From contig JAFTHP010000044.1 of assembly GCA_017457305.1 (NCBI GenBank), positions 1 through 53,699 of the forward strand: a stretch of DNA of 53,699 nt, in the 5' to 3' direction. The notes below the pieces were generated by a model, which saw nothing but the letters and a program-made list of their open reading frames with translations, had not been told where the DNA came from and ran no database searches. The stretch's first letter is position 1. Every line of letters begins with the position of its first letter. Positions 8,405-18,200 of this stretch are shown here, in pieces. Source of the DNA: Clostridia bacterium (GTDB lineage: Bacteria > Bacillota > Clostridia > Christensenellales > CAG-314). Made by a program: the position numbers and the translations under genes.

Positions 8405-11400
8405 TTACCACTCGGTGGGAACACCATCAACGTAGTGCCAGTAGTTGCCAGTAGTTGTTGGTTGTGTTTCGCTGTAGTAGTAGCGATTTGCCTTGGTTAG
8501 AGAACTATTGTATGAGTCAATTGAGATAACTTTCCATTGTTCTTGTGTACCTGTGTAGTAAACACTTGTAAGACTACTGCACTTATAAAACGCTTGACTA
8601 CCAATAGATGTTACGCTATTGCCAATGGTTACACTTGTAAGACTACTGCACTTGTAGAACGCATCCTCACCAATAGATGTTACGCTATCTGGGATAGTGA
8701 TACTTGTTAGACTACTGCAACCTTCGAACGCATAATTACCGATAGATGTTACGCTATTTCCAATGGTCACACTTGTAAGATTATCGCAACTATATAACGC
8801 ATAATTACCGATAGATGTTACGCTATCCGGGATGGTGATACTTTTAAGACTACTGCAATTGTAGAACGCATCCTCACCAATAGATGTTACGCTATCTGGA
8901 ATAGTGATACTTGTAAGACTACTGCAATAACGGAACGCATCTTCACCAATAGACGTTATGCTATCGGGAATATTGACACTTGAAAGACTACTGCAACCAC
9001 TGAACGCATCCTCACCAATAGATGTTACGCCATCAGGGATTGTGATACTTGCAAGACTACTGCAATCACGGAACGCATTATTACCAATAGATGAACCGCC
9101 AGTTATTACTACTGATTTGAGAGAGGATGGTACATGGTCGTAATTATAAGAACAACTACTTGCTCCAAAAATATATCCAAAGTGAGTATTACTTGTACCA
9201 TTGAGAGTTGCACCCACAAATGGGATGGTGATACTTGTAAGACTACTGCACTTGTAGAACGCATACTCACCAATAGATGTTACGCTATTGCCAATAGTTA
9301 CACTTGTAAGACTACTGCAATTGTAGAACGCATACTTACCAATTGATGTTACACCGTTACCAATGGTTACACTTGTAAGACTACTGCACCAATCGAACGC
9401 ATTCTCACCAATAGATGTTACGCTGTCTGGGATTGTGATGCTTGTAAGACTACTGCAAGAAGAGAACGCAGAAGAACCAATATATGTTACGCTATTTGGG
9501 ATTGTGATACTTGTAAGATCATAGCAATGAGCGAATGCATAACTACCAATTGACGTTACGCTATTGCCAATGGATACACTTGTAAGATACTCGCAGTCAT
9601 AGAACGCAAAACTACCAATAGATGTTACGCTATCCGGGATGGTGATACTTGTAAGACTTCTACAATAGTAGAACGCATAACTACCAATAGATGTTACGCT
9701 ATTGCCAATGGTTACACTTGTAAGACTACTGCAACCACGGAACGCATAACTACCAATAGATGTTACGCTATCTGGGATAGTGATACTTGTAAGACTACTA
9801 CAATATTCGAACGCATCTCTGTATATCTTTGTAATATAAGATGGTAAAGTAAGCTCTGTTTCTACACCTGCGTAGCTAACCAAAATCTTTTCTTGTCCAT
9901 CGGTATAGACAATGTAGCCATTGTCATTTGAAAGATGCGTTTCGTATGTATCACCAGGATTGTATACAGCCAATGCATAGTAACCCACATAGCCATTAGC
10001 TGAACTTCCTTTTGTTACAGTGATACTACTGGATTTGTTTACAACTTCTACAAGTTTGTAACACCCATAGAACGCATCCTCACCAATAGATGTTACGCTA
10101 TCTGGAATGGTGATGCTTGTAAGACTACTGCAACCACTGAACGCATCCTCACCAATAGATGTTACTCTATCCGGGATGGTGACACTTGCAAGACTACTGC
10201 AATTATAGAACGCAGCATCACCAATAGATGTTACGCCATCTGGGATGGTGATGTTTGTAAGACTACTGCAACCACGGAAGGCATAATTACCAATAGATGT
10301 TATGCTATCTGGGATAGTGATACTTGTTAGACTACTGCAATCACGGAACGCAGAAAGACCTATACTTGTTACACCGCTTGGAATTGTGATGCTTGCAAGA
10401 CTGGTGCAACCAGAGAACACAGCGGAATCTAGACTTGTTACACTAGATGGAATTGTGACATTTGTTAAGTTAATACAACCAGCAAACGCTGAACCGCCTA
10501 TGCTTGTCACACTACCTGTAATTATTACATTTGTTAGACTTTTACAATCGCAGAATGCTAGACTGGCTATACTTGTACCACCAGTGATAACTACAGTCTT
10601 AAGTGAGTTAGGAATGTATTTATTGTATGATGCTGATTTCAACCCAAAAAGATATCCCAAGTAGGCATTTTCTGTTCCGTTGAGAGTATCACCCACAAAT
10701 GGAATAGTAATGCTTGTAAGACTAGTGCAACCAGAGAACACGGAACTACCTATGCTTGTTACACTATTTGGAATAGTAATGTTCGCTAGGCTACTACAAG
10801 CCATGAAAGCAAATCCTCCTATGCTTGTTACACTAGATGGAATTGCAACATTTGTTAGATTGGTGCAACCAGAGAACATTGAACCACTTATACTTGTTAA
10901 ACTATTTGGAATTGTGATACTTGTTAGGCTTGTGCAATTACAGAATGTAGAAAGCCCAATACTTGTCACACTATTTGGAATTGTGATATTCTCAAGGTTG
11001 GCACAATCAAAAAACGCTAGCTCACCTATACTTGTTAATTGACTGCCTAGCTCAAAGGTTACCGATATTAGATTGGTACAATTACGGAACGCATAACTGC
11101 CTATACTTGTTACACTGCTTGGGATTGTGATGCTTGTGAGTGTAGCACTATCTATGAACGCAGAATCGCCTATGCTTGCAACTGGCTTCCCATTGTATGT
11201 TGACGGAATGACTACATCCGTATCAGTGCAAGTTCCAATACCAGAAATAATGTAGGATTTTTCATCTTCGGAAAGAATGTATACAAGACCTTCTGAGTAA
11301 TAATCACCACCACACAAAGTGCATACTCTGTCCACATAATTGTGAGCAAGTGGATCTATATCAACATAGCTATCTACATAGCTATCTCCACAAACGGAAC

Positions 11401-12727
11401 ATGTGTGTGTTGAATAACCTTGTTCAGTACAGGTTGGCTCTTTTACAACAGTTTGATAACTGTGACCAAGTGCATCAATGACTTCTGTCTTGATAGTTTC
11501 TCCACAAGTAGCACATACCTGGTGCTTACTACCTTCGGTTGTGCAAGTTGGTTCAAAGTCGGTAATCCACTCGCCATCGGTATGGCCAAGTGCTGGAATT
11601 TCGGCGTATGTTGTGTAATCGCAACGGCCACATGTTACGTATGTATCCCAACCAATCTCTGTGCACGTTGGAGCTTTTGCTTCGTGAACAATCTCATCAT
11701 GACCAAGCGCATCAACAACTTCTGTCTTGATAGTTTCGCCACAAGTAACACATACCTGGTGCTTACTACCTTCGGCTGTGCAAGTTGGCTCGTTGTCTGT
11801 AATCCACTTGCCATCGGTATGACCAAGTGCTGGAACTTCTTCCGTACGGCTTGCTGTTTTGCAAACTGTACATTTGTAAGTGATTTCGCCTGGCTCTGTA
11901 CAGGTTGGAGATTGAGTTTCTTCGCCATCATCCCAAAGGTGATTTCCTGTTGCAGAGATGGTTTCTGTAGCAATTGTTTTTCCACAAGAAGCACATGCTT
12001 GGTGCTTACTACCTTCGGTTGTGCAGGTTGGCTCGTTGTCTGTAATCCATTGGCCACCAATATGTTCTGCAAGGGCAATATCCCTTGTTTCTGTTTCGCC
12101 ACAGAAGCAACTTCTTTCTTCGTAACCTTGTTTTGCGCAAGTGGAGTACTCTACAATCTTCCAATCTCCAAATGCGTGACCAAGTGCATCAACAAAACTA
12201 TCCACATAACTATCTCCGCAAACGGAGCATGTGTGTGTTGAATAACCTTGCTTAGTACAGGTTGGCTCTGTTACAACAGTTTGATAACTGTGACCAAGTG
12301 CATCAATGACTTCTGTCTTGATAGTTTCGCCACAAGTAACACATACTTGGTGCTTGCTACCTTGGGTTGTGCAAGTTGGCTCAACATCGATTATCCATTG
12401 ACCAGCAGTGTGACCAGTTGCGGCAATTTCACTGTATGTGGAATAATCGCAACCTTCGCGTTTGCAGGTTACGTAAGATTGCCAACCAACTCCTTGACAG
12501 GTTGCCACTTGAGCTTGGTGAGTTTCTTCGTCATGGCCAAGTGCGGATATTGGTTGAGTTTCCTTTTCGCCACATTTACATGATCTAGTTTGTTGTCCGT
12601 CTTCGGTGCAAGTTGCTTGCTTGGTAACAACCCAATCGCCAAACTCATGCGTGTGGGAGCATGCGCCAAGAAGGCACGTAAACGCCACAACAACCAATAA
12701 CAATGCTATGAGTGATTTGTTTTTCAT
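8405..12727 (-). CDS. BspA-type leucine-rich-repeat surface lipoprotein
   Basis: A 1440-residue secreted lipoprotein. From the ATG at 12727 it has a lysine n-region, a hydrophobic core and the lipobox LGAC (Cys 23). Residues about 26-470 hold roughly ten repeats of about 40 residues with C-x2-C pairs and an ALGH ending. From about 490 to 1420 run tandem BspA-like (LRR_5) repeats of about 23 residues built on SVTSIGxxAFxxCSSLTSITIPD. Such proteins coat the surface of gut and oral bacteria and often bind host or bacterial ligands; the ligand here is unknown. GGAGGA lies about nine bases before this ATG, whereas a start 19 codons earlier would bury the signal peptide. There is no LPxTG motif. 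Confidence 0.93.
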   Translation of the reverse strand: MKNKSLIALLLVVVAFTCLLGACSHTHEFGDWVVTKQATCTEDGQQTRSCKCGEKETQPISALGHDEETHQAQVATCQGVGWQSYVTCKREGCDYSTYSEIAATGHTAGQWIIDVEPTCTTQGSKHQVCVTCGETIKTEVIDALGHSYQTVVTEPTCTKQGYSTHTCSVCGDSYVDSFVDALGHAFGDWKIVEYSTCAKQGYEERSCFCGETETRDIALAEHIGGQWITDNEPTCTTEGSKHQACASCGKTIATETISATGNHLWDDGEETQSPTCTEPGEITYKCTVCKTASRTEEVPALGHTDGKWITDNEPTCTAEGSKHQVCVTCGETIKTEVVDALGHDEIVHEAKAPTCTEIGWDTYVTCGRCDYTTYAEIPALGHTDGEWITDFEPTCTTEGSKHQVCATCGETIKTEVIDALGHSYQTVVKEPTCTEQGYSTHTCSVCGDSYVDSYVDIDPLAHNYVDRVCTLCGGDYYSEGLVYILSEDEKSYIISGIGTCTDTDVVIPSTYNGKPVASIGDSAFIDSATLTSITIPSSVTSIGSYAFRNCTNLISVTFELGSQLTSIGELAFFDCANLENITIPNSVTSIGLSTFCNCTSLTSITIPNSLTSISGSMFSGCTNLTNVAIPSSVTSIGGFAFMACSSLANITIPNSVTSIGSSVFSGCTSLTSITIPFVGDTLNGTENAYLGYLFGLKSASYNKYIPNSLKTVVITGGTSIASLAFCDCKSLTNVIITGSVTSIGGSAFAGCINLTNVTIPSSVTSLDSAVFSGCTSLASITIPSGVTSIGLSAFRDCSSLTSITIPDSITSIGNYAFRGCSSLTNITIPDGVTSIGDAAFYNCSSLASVTIPDRVTSIGEDAFSGCSSLTSITIPDSVTSIGEDAFYGCYKLVEVVNKSSSITVTKGSSANGYVGYYALAVYNPGDTYETHLSNDNGYIVYTDGQEKILVSYAGVETELTLPSYITKIYRDAFEYCSSLTSITIPDSVTSIGSYAFRGCSSLTSVTIGNSVTSIGSYAFYYCRSLTSITIPDSVTSIGSFAFYDCEYLTSVSIGNSVTSIGSYAFAHCYDLTSITIPNSVTYIGSSAFSSCSSLTSITIPDSVTSIGENAFDWCSSLTSVTIGNGVTSIGKYAFYNCSSLTSVTIGNSVTSIGEYAFYKCSSLTSITIPFVGATLNGTSNTHFGYIFGASSCSYNYDHVPSSLKSVVITGGSSIGNNAFRDCSSLASITIPDGVTSIGEDAFSGCSSLSSVNIPDSITSIGEDAFRYCSSLTSITIPDSVTSIGEDAFYNCSSLKSITIPDSVTSIGNYALYSCDNLTSVTIGNSVTSIGNYAFEGCSSLTSITIPDSVTSIGEDAFYKCSSLTSVTIGNSVTSIGSQAFYKCSSLTSVYYTGTQEQWKVISIDSYNSSLTKANRYYYSETQPTTTGNYWHYVDGVPTEW
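8560..11170 (-). repeat. Tandem LRR coding repeats
   Basis: About 69-base units encoding BspA repeats, each with the string ATAGATGTTACGCTAT or a close variant on the plus strand. The units near 8600-10300 are nearly identical in DNA, while those near 10300-11100 are more diverged. This fits recent expansion of the C-terminal half by unequal recombination. Confidence 0.85.
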
Positions 12728-12931
12728 GGTGGTAGATCCTCCAAAATACCAAAAAAAAGTGCGCCGACCAAAATCAACACACAAAAGTAGACTCCAGTCA
12801 TTTACAGCTATGCAAAATGGTCCTTTTCAACAGTTGAACACAATTAGCACGCCTATTTTTAATTTTACCACTTATGCTCGATAAAATCAACGCTCCTTAC
12901 TATAATTCATTACATTTTTGTTATTAATAAC

Positions 12932-12966
12932 AAAAAGCGAAGTGTCGGCACTTCGCTTTTGGGGTT
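12932..12966 (-). terminator. Terminator of the DUF421-DUF4363 operon
   Basis: AAAAGCGAAGTG / CACTTCGCTTTT with a TCGG-type tetraloop, and T on the minus strand beyond it. It lies between the DUF4363 stop and the promoter region of the BspA-type gene. Confidence 0.85.
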
Positions 12967-13033
12967 TTATATGATATTTTGATGTCATTTTGCGGCGGTT
13001 TGGGTGAATATTTTTGCCCGATTCCGTCACCAT

Positions 13034-13411
13034 CTACACAATGTGGCTCAAAGATGGTTTCATCAAGTGCGGAACGTACTGCAACAGCTCGGCAACCACT
13101 TCCAGCTGGGCTTGCAGTTGTTTGTAGTCGCCCTGCTCGGCGTACGCCTGACCTTCGGCAAAGCGCAGGTTGATTTCGTACACATCCACGTGGGGCAGCA
13201 GCAGTTCGCTCTGTTCGCGAAGCTCCACCCAGCTATCCCTAAGCTCGTTATACTGCTCCACCGACAGCGTTTTTTGGGCGCATTGCTCAATTGCCACGTT
13301 GCATTGCTCGTACAGTTTGCCGTACTGCTTGGTAAGCACGCCCACTTCCACCACACCACACGCTATAACAACCACAAGCACAACTGCGGCAATGATAATA
13401 TTTCTTGTCAT
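13034..13411 (-). CDS. DUF4363 family protein
   Basis: A 125-residue protein with one N-terminal membrane anchor (about residues 4-26) and a helical, probably extracytoplasmic rest with many Glu, Gln and Leu, consistent with coiled-coil helices. Length and layout match DUF4363, which is usually encoded right after a DUF421 protein. Its ATG overlaps the stop of the DUF421 gene by four bases (ATGA), so the two are translationally coupled. The function is unknown; a joint membrane role in spore-forming Clostridia is inferred from the conserved pairing. Confidence 0.8.
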   Translation of the reverse strand: MTRNIIIAAVVLVVVIACGVVEVGVLTKQYGKLYEQCNVAIEQCAQKTLSVEQYNELRDSWVELREQSELLLPHVDVYEINLRFAEGQAYAEQGDYKQLQAQLEVVAELLQYVPHLMKPSLSHIV

Positions 13412-14079
13412 CTAGCCACCTCCACGTTTTCGAAGGTAATTGGGCGATTTTTTATCTGCAAGGTCATCCTGTTGCCCTCGTCAATGGCAAGGATAACCAC
13501 GTCCTTAACGCGCACACCCCTGCGAGAAAGCAAATGCACAAGTTCGGATTTGTCAAAATTGTGTTTTGTAACCGCCTCGTCGTTCCACTTGCCTTCCAAG
13601 ATGAGCGCAATAGGCAAGGTTTGCTGCTGTTGTTGCACCTGTTTGTTTGCCACGACGGTAAGCTGACCGTTAGTTTCCATAATTCCGTAGCAGATTTCCT
13701 CCAAACTGAAGTACTCCGCCGTACGCATAGCCTGAAGCAAATCGTTCACGCCCATATTTAGGCTTTTTAGCGCCGTCATATCCACGCCCTTTTGCGTGAT
13801 TACCATAACAGGCTTGCCGTTGATTAGCTGTTGCATCTTGGTGGACTTTGACAGCAACAAAACTAGCTGATGTATCAAAAACATAGTGAGTATCGCCACA
13901 ATACCAAAGGTAATGGGGATGCTCCTATCCGCCATTGGGATACACGCCAGCTCGCTTATTACCAACGTGATGACCAGTTCAAATGGTTCCATTTCGCCAA
14001 TTTGTCGTTTGCCCATCAACCTGATGGAAAAAAGCAACACAGAAAACAGTATAATTGCCCTAACAAAAATGATTAGCAT
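13408..14079 (-). CDS. DUF421 (YetF/YcaP-type) membrane protein
   Basis: A 223-residue protein from the ATG at 14079. Three membrane helices (about residues 2-22, 35-52, 58-78) carry the family signature RLMGKRQIGEMEPFELVI (about 19-36). The C-terminal part has the two-subdomain DUF421 fold, including NGKPVMVITQKGVD. Members are common in spore formers; the biochemical function is not settled. A promoter with TATATT lies about 28 bases upstream; no good ribosome binding site precedes this ATG. A longer start would overlap the promoter. Confidence 0.88.
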   Translation of the reverse strand: MLIIFVRAIILFSVLLFSIRLMGKRQIGEMEPFELVITLVISELACIPMADRSIPITFGIVAILTMFLIHQLVLLLSKSTKMQQLINGKPVMVITQKGVDMTALKSLNMGVNDLLQAMRTAEYFSLEEICYGIMETNGQLTVVANKQVQQQQQTLPIALILEGKWNDEAVTKHNFDKSELVHLLSRRGVRVKDVVILAIDEGNRMTLQIKNRPITFENVEVAR

Positions 14080-14106
14080 ACCGCTAGTTTGTATATTTGT
14101 GCACAC

Positions 14107-14135
14107 AATATACCCAAAAGTCTCCCTTTTGCCAA
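14107..14135 (-). promoter_or_regulatory. Promoter of the DUF421-DUF4363 operon
   Basis: TTGGCA (14130-14135), 17 bases, TATATT (14107-14112) on the minus strand. It is back to back with the HAD gene promoter. Confidence 0.7.
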
Positions 14136-14153
14136 AAATAAAAATATTAGGGC

Positions 14154-14182
14154 TTGAATTAATCCACAAAATTTAGTATAAT
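14154..14182 (+). promoter_or_regulatory. Promoter of the HAD hydrolase gene
   Basis: TTGAAT (14154-14159), 17 bases, TATAAT (14177-14182). The -10 box contains the first in-frame ATG (14181), so that ATG cannot be in the mRNA and the real start must be downstream. Confidence 0.75.
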
Positions 14183-14243
14183 GATAGTTGGTGTGGACAA
14201 AAACAGCCCACAATACAAAAACACTTCTCACACGGAGTTTTCC

Positions 14244-15098
14244 ATGACCTACTGTACAGATTTTTCAACCTTTACAAAGAAAAAAGATTATCTCATCTGC
14301 GTGGATAGCGACGGTTGCGCAATGGACACAATGGACATAAAGCACTTCAACTGTTTTGGCCCCTGCATGGTGGACGAGTGGCAACTACACCAATGGAGAG
14401 AGTCCATCCTACACAGATGGAACGAAATCAACCTGTACACCATCACACGTGGCATAAACCGTTTCAAAGGGCTTGCCATGGCGCTGACGGAAATCCACAA
14501 GCAGTACTGTCCAATTGATGGCATAACCGAACTAGTAGATTGGGCGCAAACTAGCCCCGAGCTATCCAACGATTCACTGCAACGCCACATCGACAGCCAT
14601 CCCAACAGTGCCATTTTTGCAAAGGCACTTTCTTGGAGCAAAGCTGTTAACAAAGCTATCACTAACCTACCAGAAGAAGAGATAAAGCCCTTTAGTTGCG
14701 CACTTGAAGCACTCCAGTTTGCACACGAACGCGCAGACGTAGCCATTGTATCATCTGCCAACATTGGTGCCGTTTTGGAAGAGTGGCAACGCCACGGACT
14801 TATCCAACACACAGATATTGTGCTTGCACAAAATGCTGGTAGCAAGGCTTTTTGCATTGGCGAGCTTCTAAAAAAAGGCTACGACAAAAACAAAGTACTT
14901 ATGTGCGGAGATGCCCTTGGCGACCTACAAGCAGCGGAGAAAAACGGAGTGTTGTACTATCCAATACTTGTTCGCAACGAAAAAGCAAGCTGGGAGCAAT
15001 TCATTGACCAAGCCTTCGACAAGCTACTTGACGGCACCTATCAAGGGGAGTATCAAGCACAAAAACGTGCCGAATTTTTGAAAAACCTTGGCGAATAA
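14244..15098 (+). CDS. HAD-superfamily hydrolase
   Basis: A 284-residue predicted phosphatase. Motif I DSDGCAMD (21-28) provides the nucleophile Asp 21 and acid/base Asp 23. Motif II is at Ser 170/171, a lysine follows near 201, and motif IV is GDALGD (222-227). The long insertion between motifs I and II is a mostly helical cap (C1 type). ACGGAG lies eight bases before the ATG at 14244, and the promoter overlaps any earlier start. The GH3 gene follows after 71 bases and may be co-transcribed, which hints at sugar phosphate metabolism, but the substrate is unknown. Confidence 0.88.
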   Translation: MTYCTDFSTFTKKKDYLICVDSDGCAMDTMDIKHFNCFGPCMVDEWQLHQWRESILHRWNEINLYTITRGINRFKGLAMALTEIHKQYCPIDGITELVDWAQTSPELSNDSLQRHIDSHPNSAIFAKALSWSKAVNKAITNLPEEEIKPFSCALEALQFAHERADVAIVSSANIGAVLEEWQRHGLIQHTDIVLAQNAGSKAFCIGELLKKGYDKNKVLMCGDALGDLQAAEKNGVLYYPILVRNEKASWEQFIDQAFDKLLDGTYQGEYQAQKRAEFLKNLGE

Positions 15099-15169
15099 TC
15101 TCAATACCGCCACACCCCACATCACTTACTACGAACAATAAATATCACATATACAACAAGGAGAGAACT

Positions 15170-16924
15170 ATGGTTAACCTAAAAGCTAAACCCTACTGCC
15201 TAGATGACGAACAAATCAAATGGGTAAACGACACCATCGCTAGCATGACAGACGAAGAAAAAGTTGGTCAACTGTTCTTCCAACTTACTGCAGGTATCGA
15301 CGAAGCATACCTAAAGGAATTGATGGAGAAATACCACCTTGGTGGATGCCGCTACAACAATATGCCATCACAAGCGGTAAAAATGCAAAATGCTACGTTG
15401 CAAAAGTACGCAAAAATCCCCTTGTTGATTGCTTGCAACACAGAAAATGGCGGCAACGGCGCTTGCTCCGACGGAACACCAATTGCTAGCTGCATCAAGA
15501 TTGGCGCAACACGCAACAACGACTACGCAAGAGCACTTGGTAAGTACTCCAACGAAGAAGCCATCGCTGTTGGTTGCAACATGGCATTTGCCCCCGTTTG
15601 CGATATCCACTACAACTGGGAAAACACCGAAGTTGTTGCAAGAGCTTACGGCAACGATCACAACCGTGTTGCGCAAATGAGCCTAGCCTATATGCAAGGT
15701 GCTCACGAAGCTGGCGTAGCTTGTGCGGCAAAGCACTTCCCTGGTAACGGACAAGACTTCCGCGACGCTCACATTGCTAACAACCTAAACGAATTTGGCC
15801 TTGAAAAATGGATGGAAACATACGGCCACGTTTACAAGACCTTGATTGACAACGGTTTGGAAGCAATCATGGGCGGTCACATTATGATGCGCGAATATAT
15901 GCGCGAAATCAACCCAGATATCAAGGACGAAGAATTGTTGCCAGCAACACTCTGCCCAGAAATTATGACAGGCCTTCTACGTGACAAATTGGGCTTCAAT
16001 GGTATGGTTGTAACGGACGCATCCCACATGGTTGCAATGACCGACCGCATGAGCCGCAAGGATATGTTGCCACAAGCCATCAACGCAGGTTGCGATATGT
16101 TCTTGTTCTTCAACGATCCAGACGAAGACTTTGCAACAATGCTCAACGCATACCAAACAGGCATCATCAGCCAAGAACGTATGACCGAAGCACTAACACG
16201 CATTTTGGGACTAAAAGCACACATGGGACTACACAAAGGTGTAACCATCGATATGACAGCCCCCATCACAATGGGCAAGCAAGAAGCCAAGGATGCCGCT
16301 GCTGCAATCAGCCGTGACAGCATCACTTTGGTAAAATACAAGGACGAAGGCGTTCTACCTTTGACACCAGACAAGTACAAAAAGATAATGATCGTGTACG
16401 TAAAAGGTCCAGCTGGCCCAATGGATGCACTAATTCAACTTGCAATGGGTGGCGCACAAAGAAAGAACCCCGCCGAAGAACTTCGCGATAGACTAATTGC
16501 CAAGGGATTTGATGTGTTCATCTACGAAAGCCCATTAGAAAAAATCAAAAAGCAAATTGCCGCTGGCGAAAGACCAAGCCTCAACGTTTACTTTGCAGGC
16601 AAACACGCTATTGAAGACTTCAAAAAACAACAAGACCTTGTTATCACGTTGTGCGACGTTATGACCGGCAGACCATCCTTTGGTATGGCAAAGGGCGGAG
16701 GAGAAATTCCTTGGTACGTATTTGAATTGCCAGTAGTTGCTATCAGTGTAAACGCACCAACAATGCTAGCCGATATCCCACAAGTACGCACCTACATCAA
16801 CACATACGACTCTAACGCTTCCACTCTTGATGCCCTTGTAGATAACCTTGTTACTGGCCCACAAGCCTTCAAGGGACAAGACCCCATCGACAGCTTCTGT
16901 GGTTTGTGGGATGCAAAAATCTAA
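15170..16924 (+). CDS. Glycoside hydrolase family 3 protein (beta-N-acetylhexosaminidase-like)
   Basis: A 584-residue GH3 enzyme without signal peptide, so cytoplasmic. The N-terminal TIM-barrel domain holds KHFPGNG (188-194) followed by DAH (199-201), the Asp-His dyad that acts as acid/base in NagZ-type enzymes, and the nucleophile Asp 283 in VVTDASHM. A C-terminal alpha/beta domain extends from about 380. NagZ-type members remove terminal GlcNAc from muropeptides or chitobiose-like sugars, so cell-wall recycling or GlcNAc-glycan use is likely. AAGGAGAG precedes the ATG. It is longer than E. coli NagZ (about 340) but like two-domain Bacillus-type enzymes. Confidence 0.9.
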   Translation: MVNLKAKPYCLDDEQIKWVNDTIASMTDEEKVGQLFFQLTAGIDEAYLKELMEKYHLGGCRYNNMPSQAVKMQNATLQKYAKIPLLIACNTENGGNGACSDGTPIASCIKIGATRNNDYARALGKYSNEEAIAVGCNMAFAPVCDIHYNWENTEVVARAYGNDHNRVAQMSLAYMQGAHEAGVACAAKHFPGNGQDFRDAHIANNLNEFGLEKWMETYGHVYKTLIDNGLEAIMGGHIMMREYMREINPDIKDEELLPATLCPEIMTGLLRDKLGFNGMVVTDASHMVAMTDRMSRKDMLPQAINAGCDMFLFFNDPDEDFATMLNAYQTGIISQERMTEALTRILGLKAHMGLHKGVTIDMTAPITMGKQEAKDAAAAISRDSITLVKYKDEGVLPLTPDKYKKIMIVYVKGPAGPMDALIQLAMGGAQRKNPAEELRDRLIAKGFDVFIYESPLEKIKKQIAAGERPSLNVYFAGKHAIEDFKKQQDLVITLCDVMTGRPSFGMAKGGGEIPWYVFELPVVAISVNAPTMLADIPQVRTYINTYDSNASTLDALVDNLVTGPQAFKGQDPIDSFCGLWDAKI

Positions 16925-17025
16925 TTTAAACACACACACCACTTTGTACAAACGCACTAGTTGTATTGTTCAGTTAATCAACTAACAATATTTAACAAGC
17001 TAACTAGTACAATAGCTAAACTAAC

Positions 17026-17064
17026 AAGAGCACTTTCGCTACACAACGGAAGTGCTCTTTTTTT
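17026..17064 (+). terminator. Terminator of the GH3 gene
   Basis: AAGAGCACTT / AAGTGCTCTT plus TCG/CGG inner pairs, followed by seven T. An additional imperfect inverted repeat with ACTAGT ends precedes it (about 16959-17011). Confidence 0.85.
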
Positions 17065-17261
17065 GCATTGTTTTTCTGTATAAGCTTGCAACAGCCATCC
17101 CTATTTACACAACAACACAATGTCAACGTAAACAATACTTTTGCTAATATACTTGACAACACAAGCACATTGTGCCAACTGCCACAGATTGGCTATTTGC
17201 ACCATTTATACTGTAAAATAAGTACAGTCAAACTACCATAACAAAACCATAGCAAAAACGT

Positions 17262-17290
17262 TTTACAAATATACAAAAAGTGTCTATAAT
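17262..17290 (+). promoter_or_regulatory. Promoter of folT
   Basis: TTTACA (17262-17267), 17 bases, TATAAT (17285-17290), placing the transcript start a few bases before the riboswitch. Confidence 0.75.
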
Positions 17291-17304
17291 ACAATAGCAA
17301 AGTT

Positions 17305-17390
17305 TATTGGCATGCGTTAAGTGTCATGTTTAGGAAAAAGCATGAACGAAAGGTGCTCATTTGCCCTGCGGTATGTCCATTGGTCCGTTG
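17305..17390 (+). promoter_or_regulatory. THF (folate) riboswitch
   Basis: The conserved string GCGTTAAGTG is followed by a hairpin TCATG...CATGA and then AACGAA, as in the tetrahydrofolate aptamer. The outer stem TGGCAT / ATG-T-CCA closes it. It sits between a promoter and a folate transporter gene, the classic position. A terminator hairpin whose 3' arm contains the folT ribosome binding site follows, so ligand binding likely turns folT off. Confidence 0.82.
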
Positions 17391-17462
17391 CAAAGTTCCG
17401 TTACGTTATACCCATTTGTATTGCGTACTGAGTTTTTGTATTGGGGAAACCCTCTTTTCGGA

Positions 17463-17495
17463 CTGCTTTTGCAAAACGCAAAAGGAGTTTTTTTT
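17463..17495 (+). terminator. Riboswitch terminator overlapping the folT RBS
   Basis: CTGCTTTTGC / GCAAAAGGAG with loop AAAAC and eight T directly before the ATG. The 3' arm holds AAAGGAG, so the same hairpin can stop transcription and hide the ribosome binding site. Confidence 0.8.
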
Positions 17496-18023
17496 ATGAA
17501 CAAAACACACAAAATAGCCTTTACCGCTATGCTTTCGGCGCTGTCCGTTTTGGCAAATTGCATATCGGTAACTCTCAGCGGAAGTAACTATCTAAGCTTC
17601 ACCTTTATCCCAACCTTTATTGCGGGAATCTACTTTGGCGTGTTGCCTGCAGCAATTGTTGGCTTTGTAGGCGATTTGATTGGTGGCATACTTTTCCCCA
17701 AGGGAGCGTACAACGTGCTAATTGCACTTGCATCCACCTTGATGGGCATAATACCTGCACTAGTTTACAAACTACCAAAACTTTCCAAAATGCTCAAACT
17801 TGTAATTTCCTTGGTTATCTGCACCATTGTGTGTAGCGCGGGGCTAAACACCTACGCATTGTGGGTGCTGTACGGTGCAAAAAATGGCAAAACATTTTGG
17901 GTATATTTGTGGGGCAGACTCCCCTTCCAACTGATCAACACCGTAGTAAACGGAATACTGCTAGCCGTTATCCAACAAACAAAAGTAATAGACAAATTGC
18001 TACTGCGTATAACGCAAAAGTAA
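17496..18023 (+). CDS. folT: Folate ECF transporter S component FolT
   Basis: A 175-residue integral membrane protein with about five or six helices that binds folate and works with the shared ECF module (EcfT plus two ATPases, not in this window). The pattern of an N-terminal TAMLSALSVLANC helix, LSFTFIPTFIAGIYFG and the GDLIGGILFPKGAYN segment is typical of FolT. The ATG at 17496 follows AAGGAG by eight bases; in-frame starts further upstream lie inside the riboswitch. The THF riboswitch in front supports the substrate. Confidence 0.9.
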   Translation: MNKTHKIAFTAMLSALSVLANCISVTLSGSNYLSFTFIPTFIAGIYFGVLPAAIVGFVGDLIGGILFPKGAYNVLIALASTLMGIIPALVYKLPKLSKMLKLVISLVICTIVCSAGLNTYALWVLYGAKNGKTFWVYLWGRLPFQLINTVVNGILLAVIQQTKVIDKLLLRITQK

Positions 18024-18055
18024 CCCTACAATAGCAAATAAACAAAAATTACACA

Positions 18056-18092
18056 AAGAAAGAGAGAACACACAGTTCTCTCTTTCTTGATT
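18056..18092 (+). terminator. Terminator of folT
   Basis: AAGAAAGAGAGAAC / GTTCTCTCTTTCTT, a perfect 14-bp stem with a five-base loop, followed by GATTTT. It may also stop murI transcripts on the other strand. Confidence 0.8.
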
Positions 18093-18200
18093 TTGAACTC
18101 AAACTAAAACCATCCCTAAAGCTTTATCTCTATGAAAAGGACACGACGCATAGACTCCATTGTGTAAAGGGTGCTACTGCCACAAGCCAATAAGCTATTT

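Noticed and set aside
11420..12241. Long open frame (273 codons) antisense to the BspA-type gene
   Set aside because: It mirrors the tandem CxxC repeats of the real gene, so it stays open because of repeat periodicity; the product has no family features.
16959..17011. Inverted repeat with ACTAGT ends as a mobile element end
   Set aside because: Pairing is imperfect, no target duplication or transposase is seen, and it lies just before a normal terminator.
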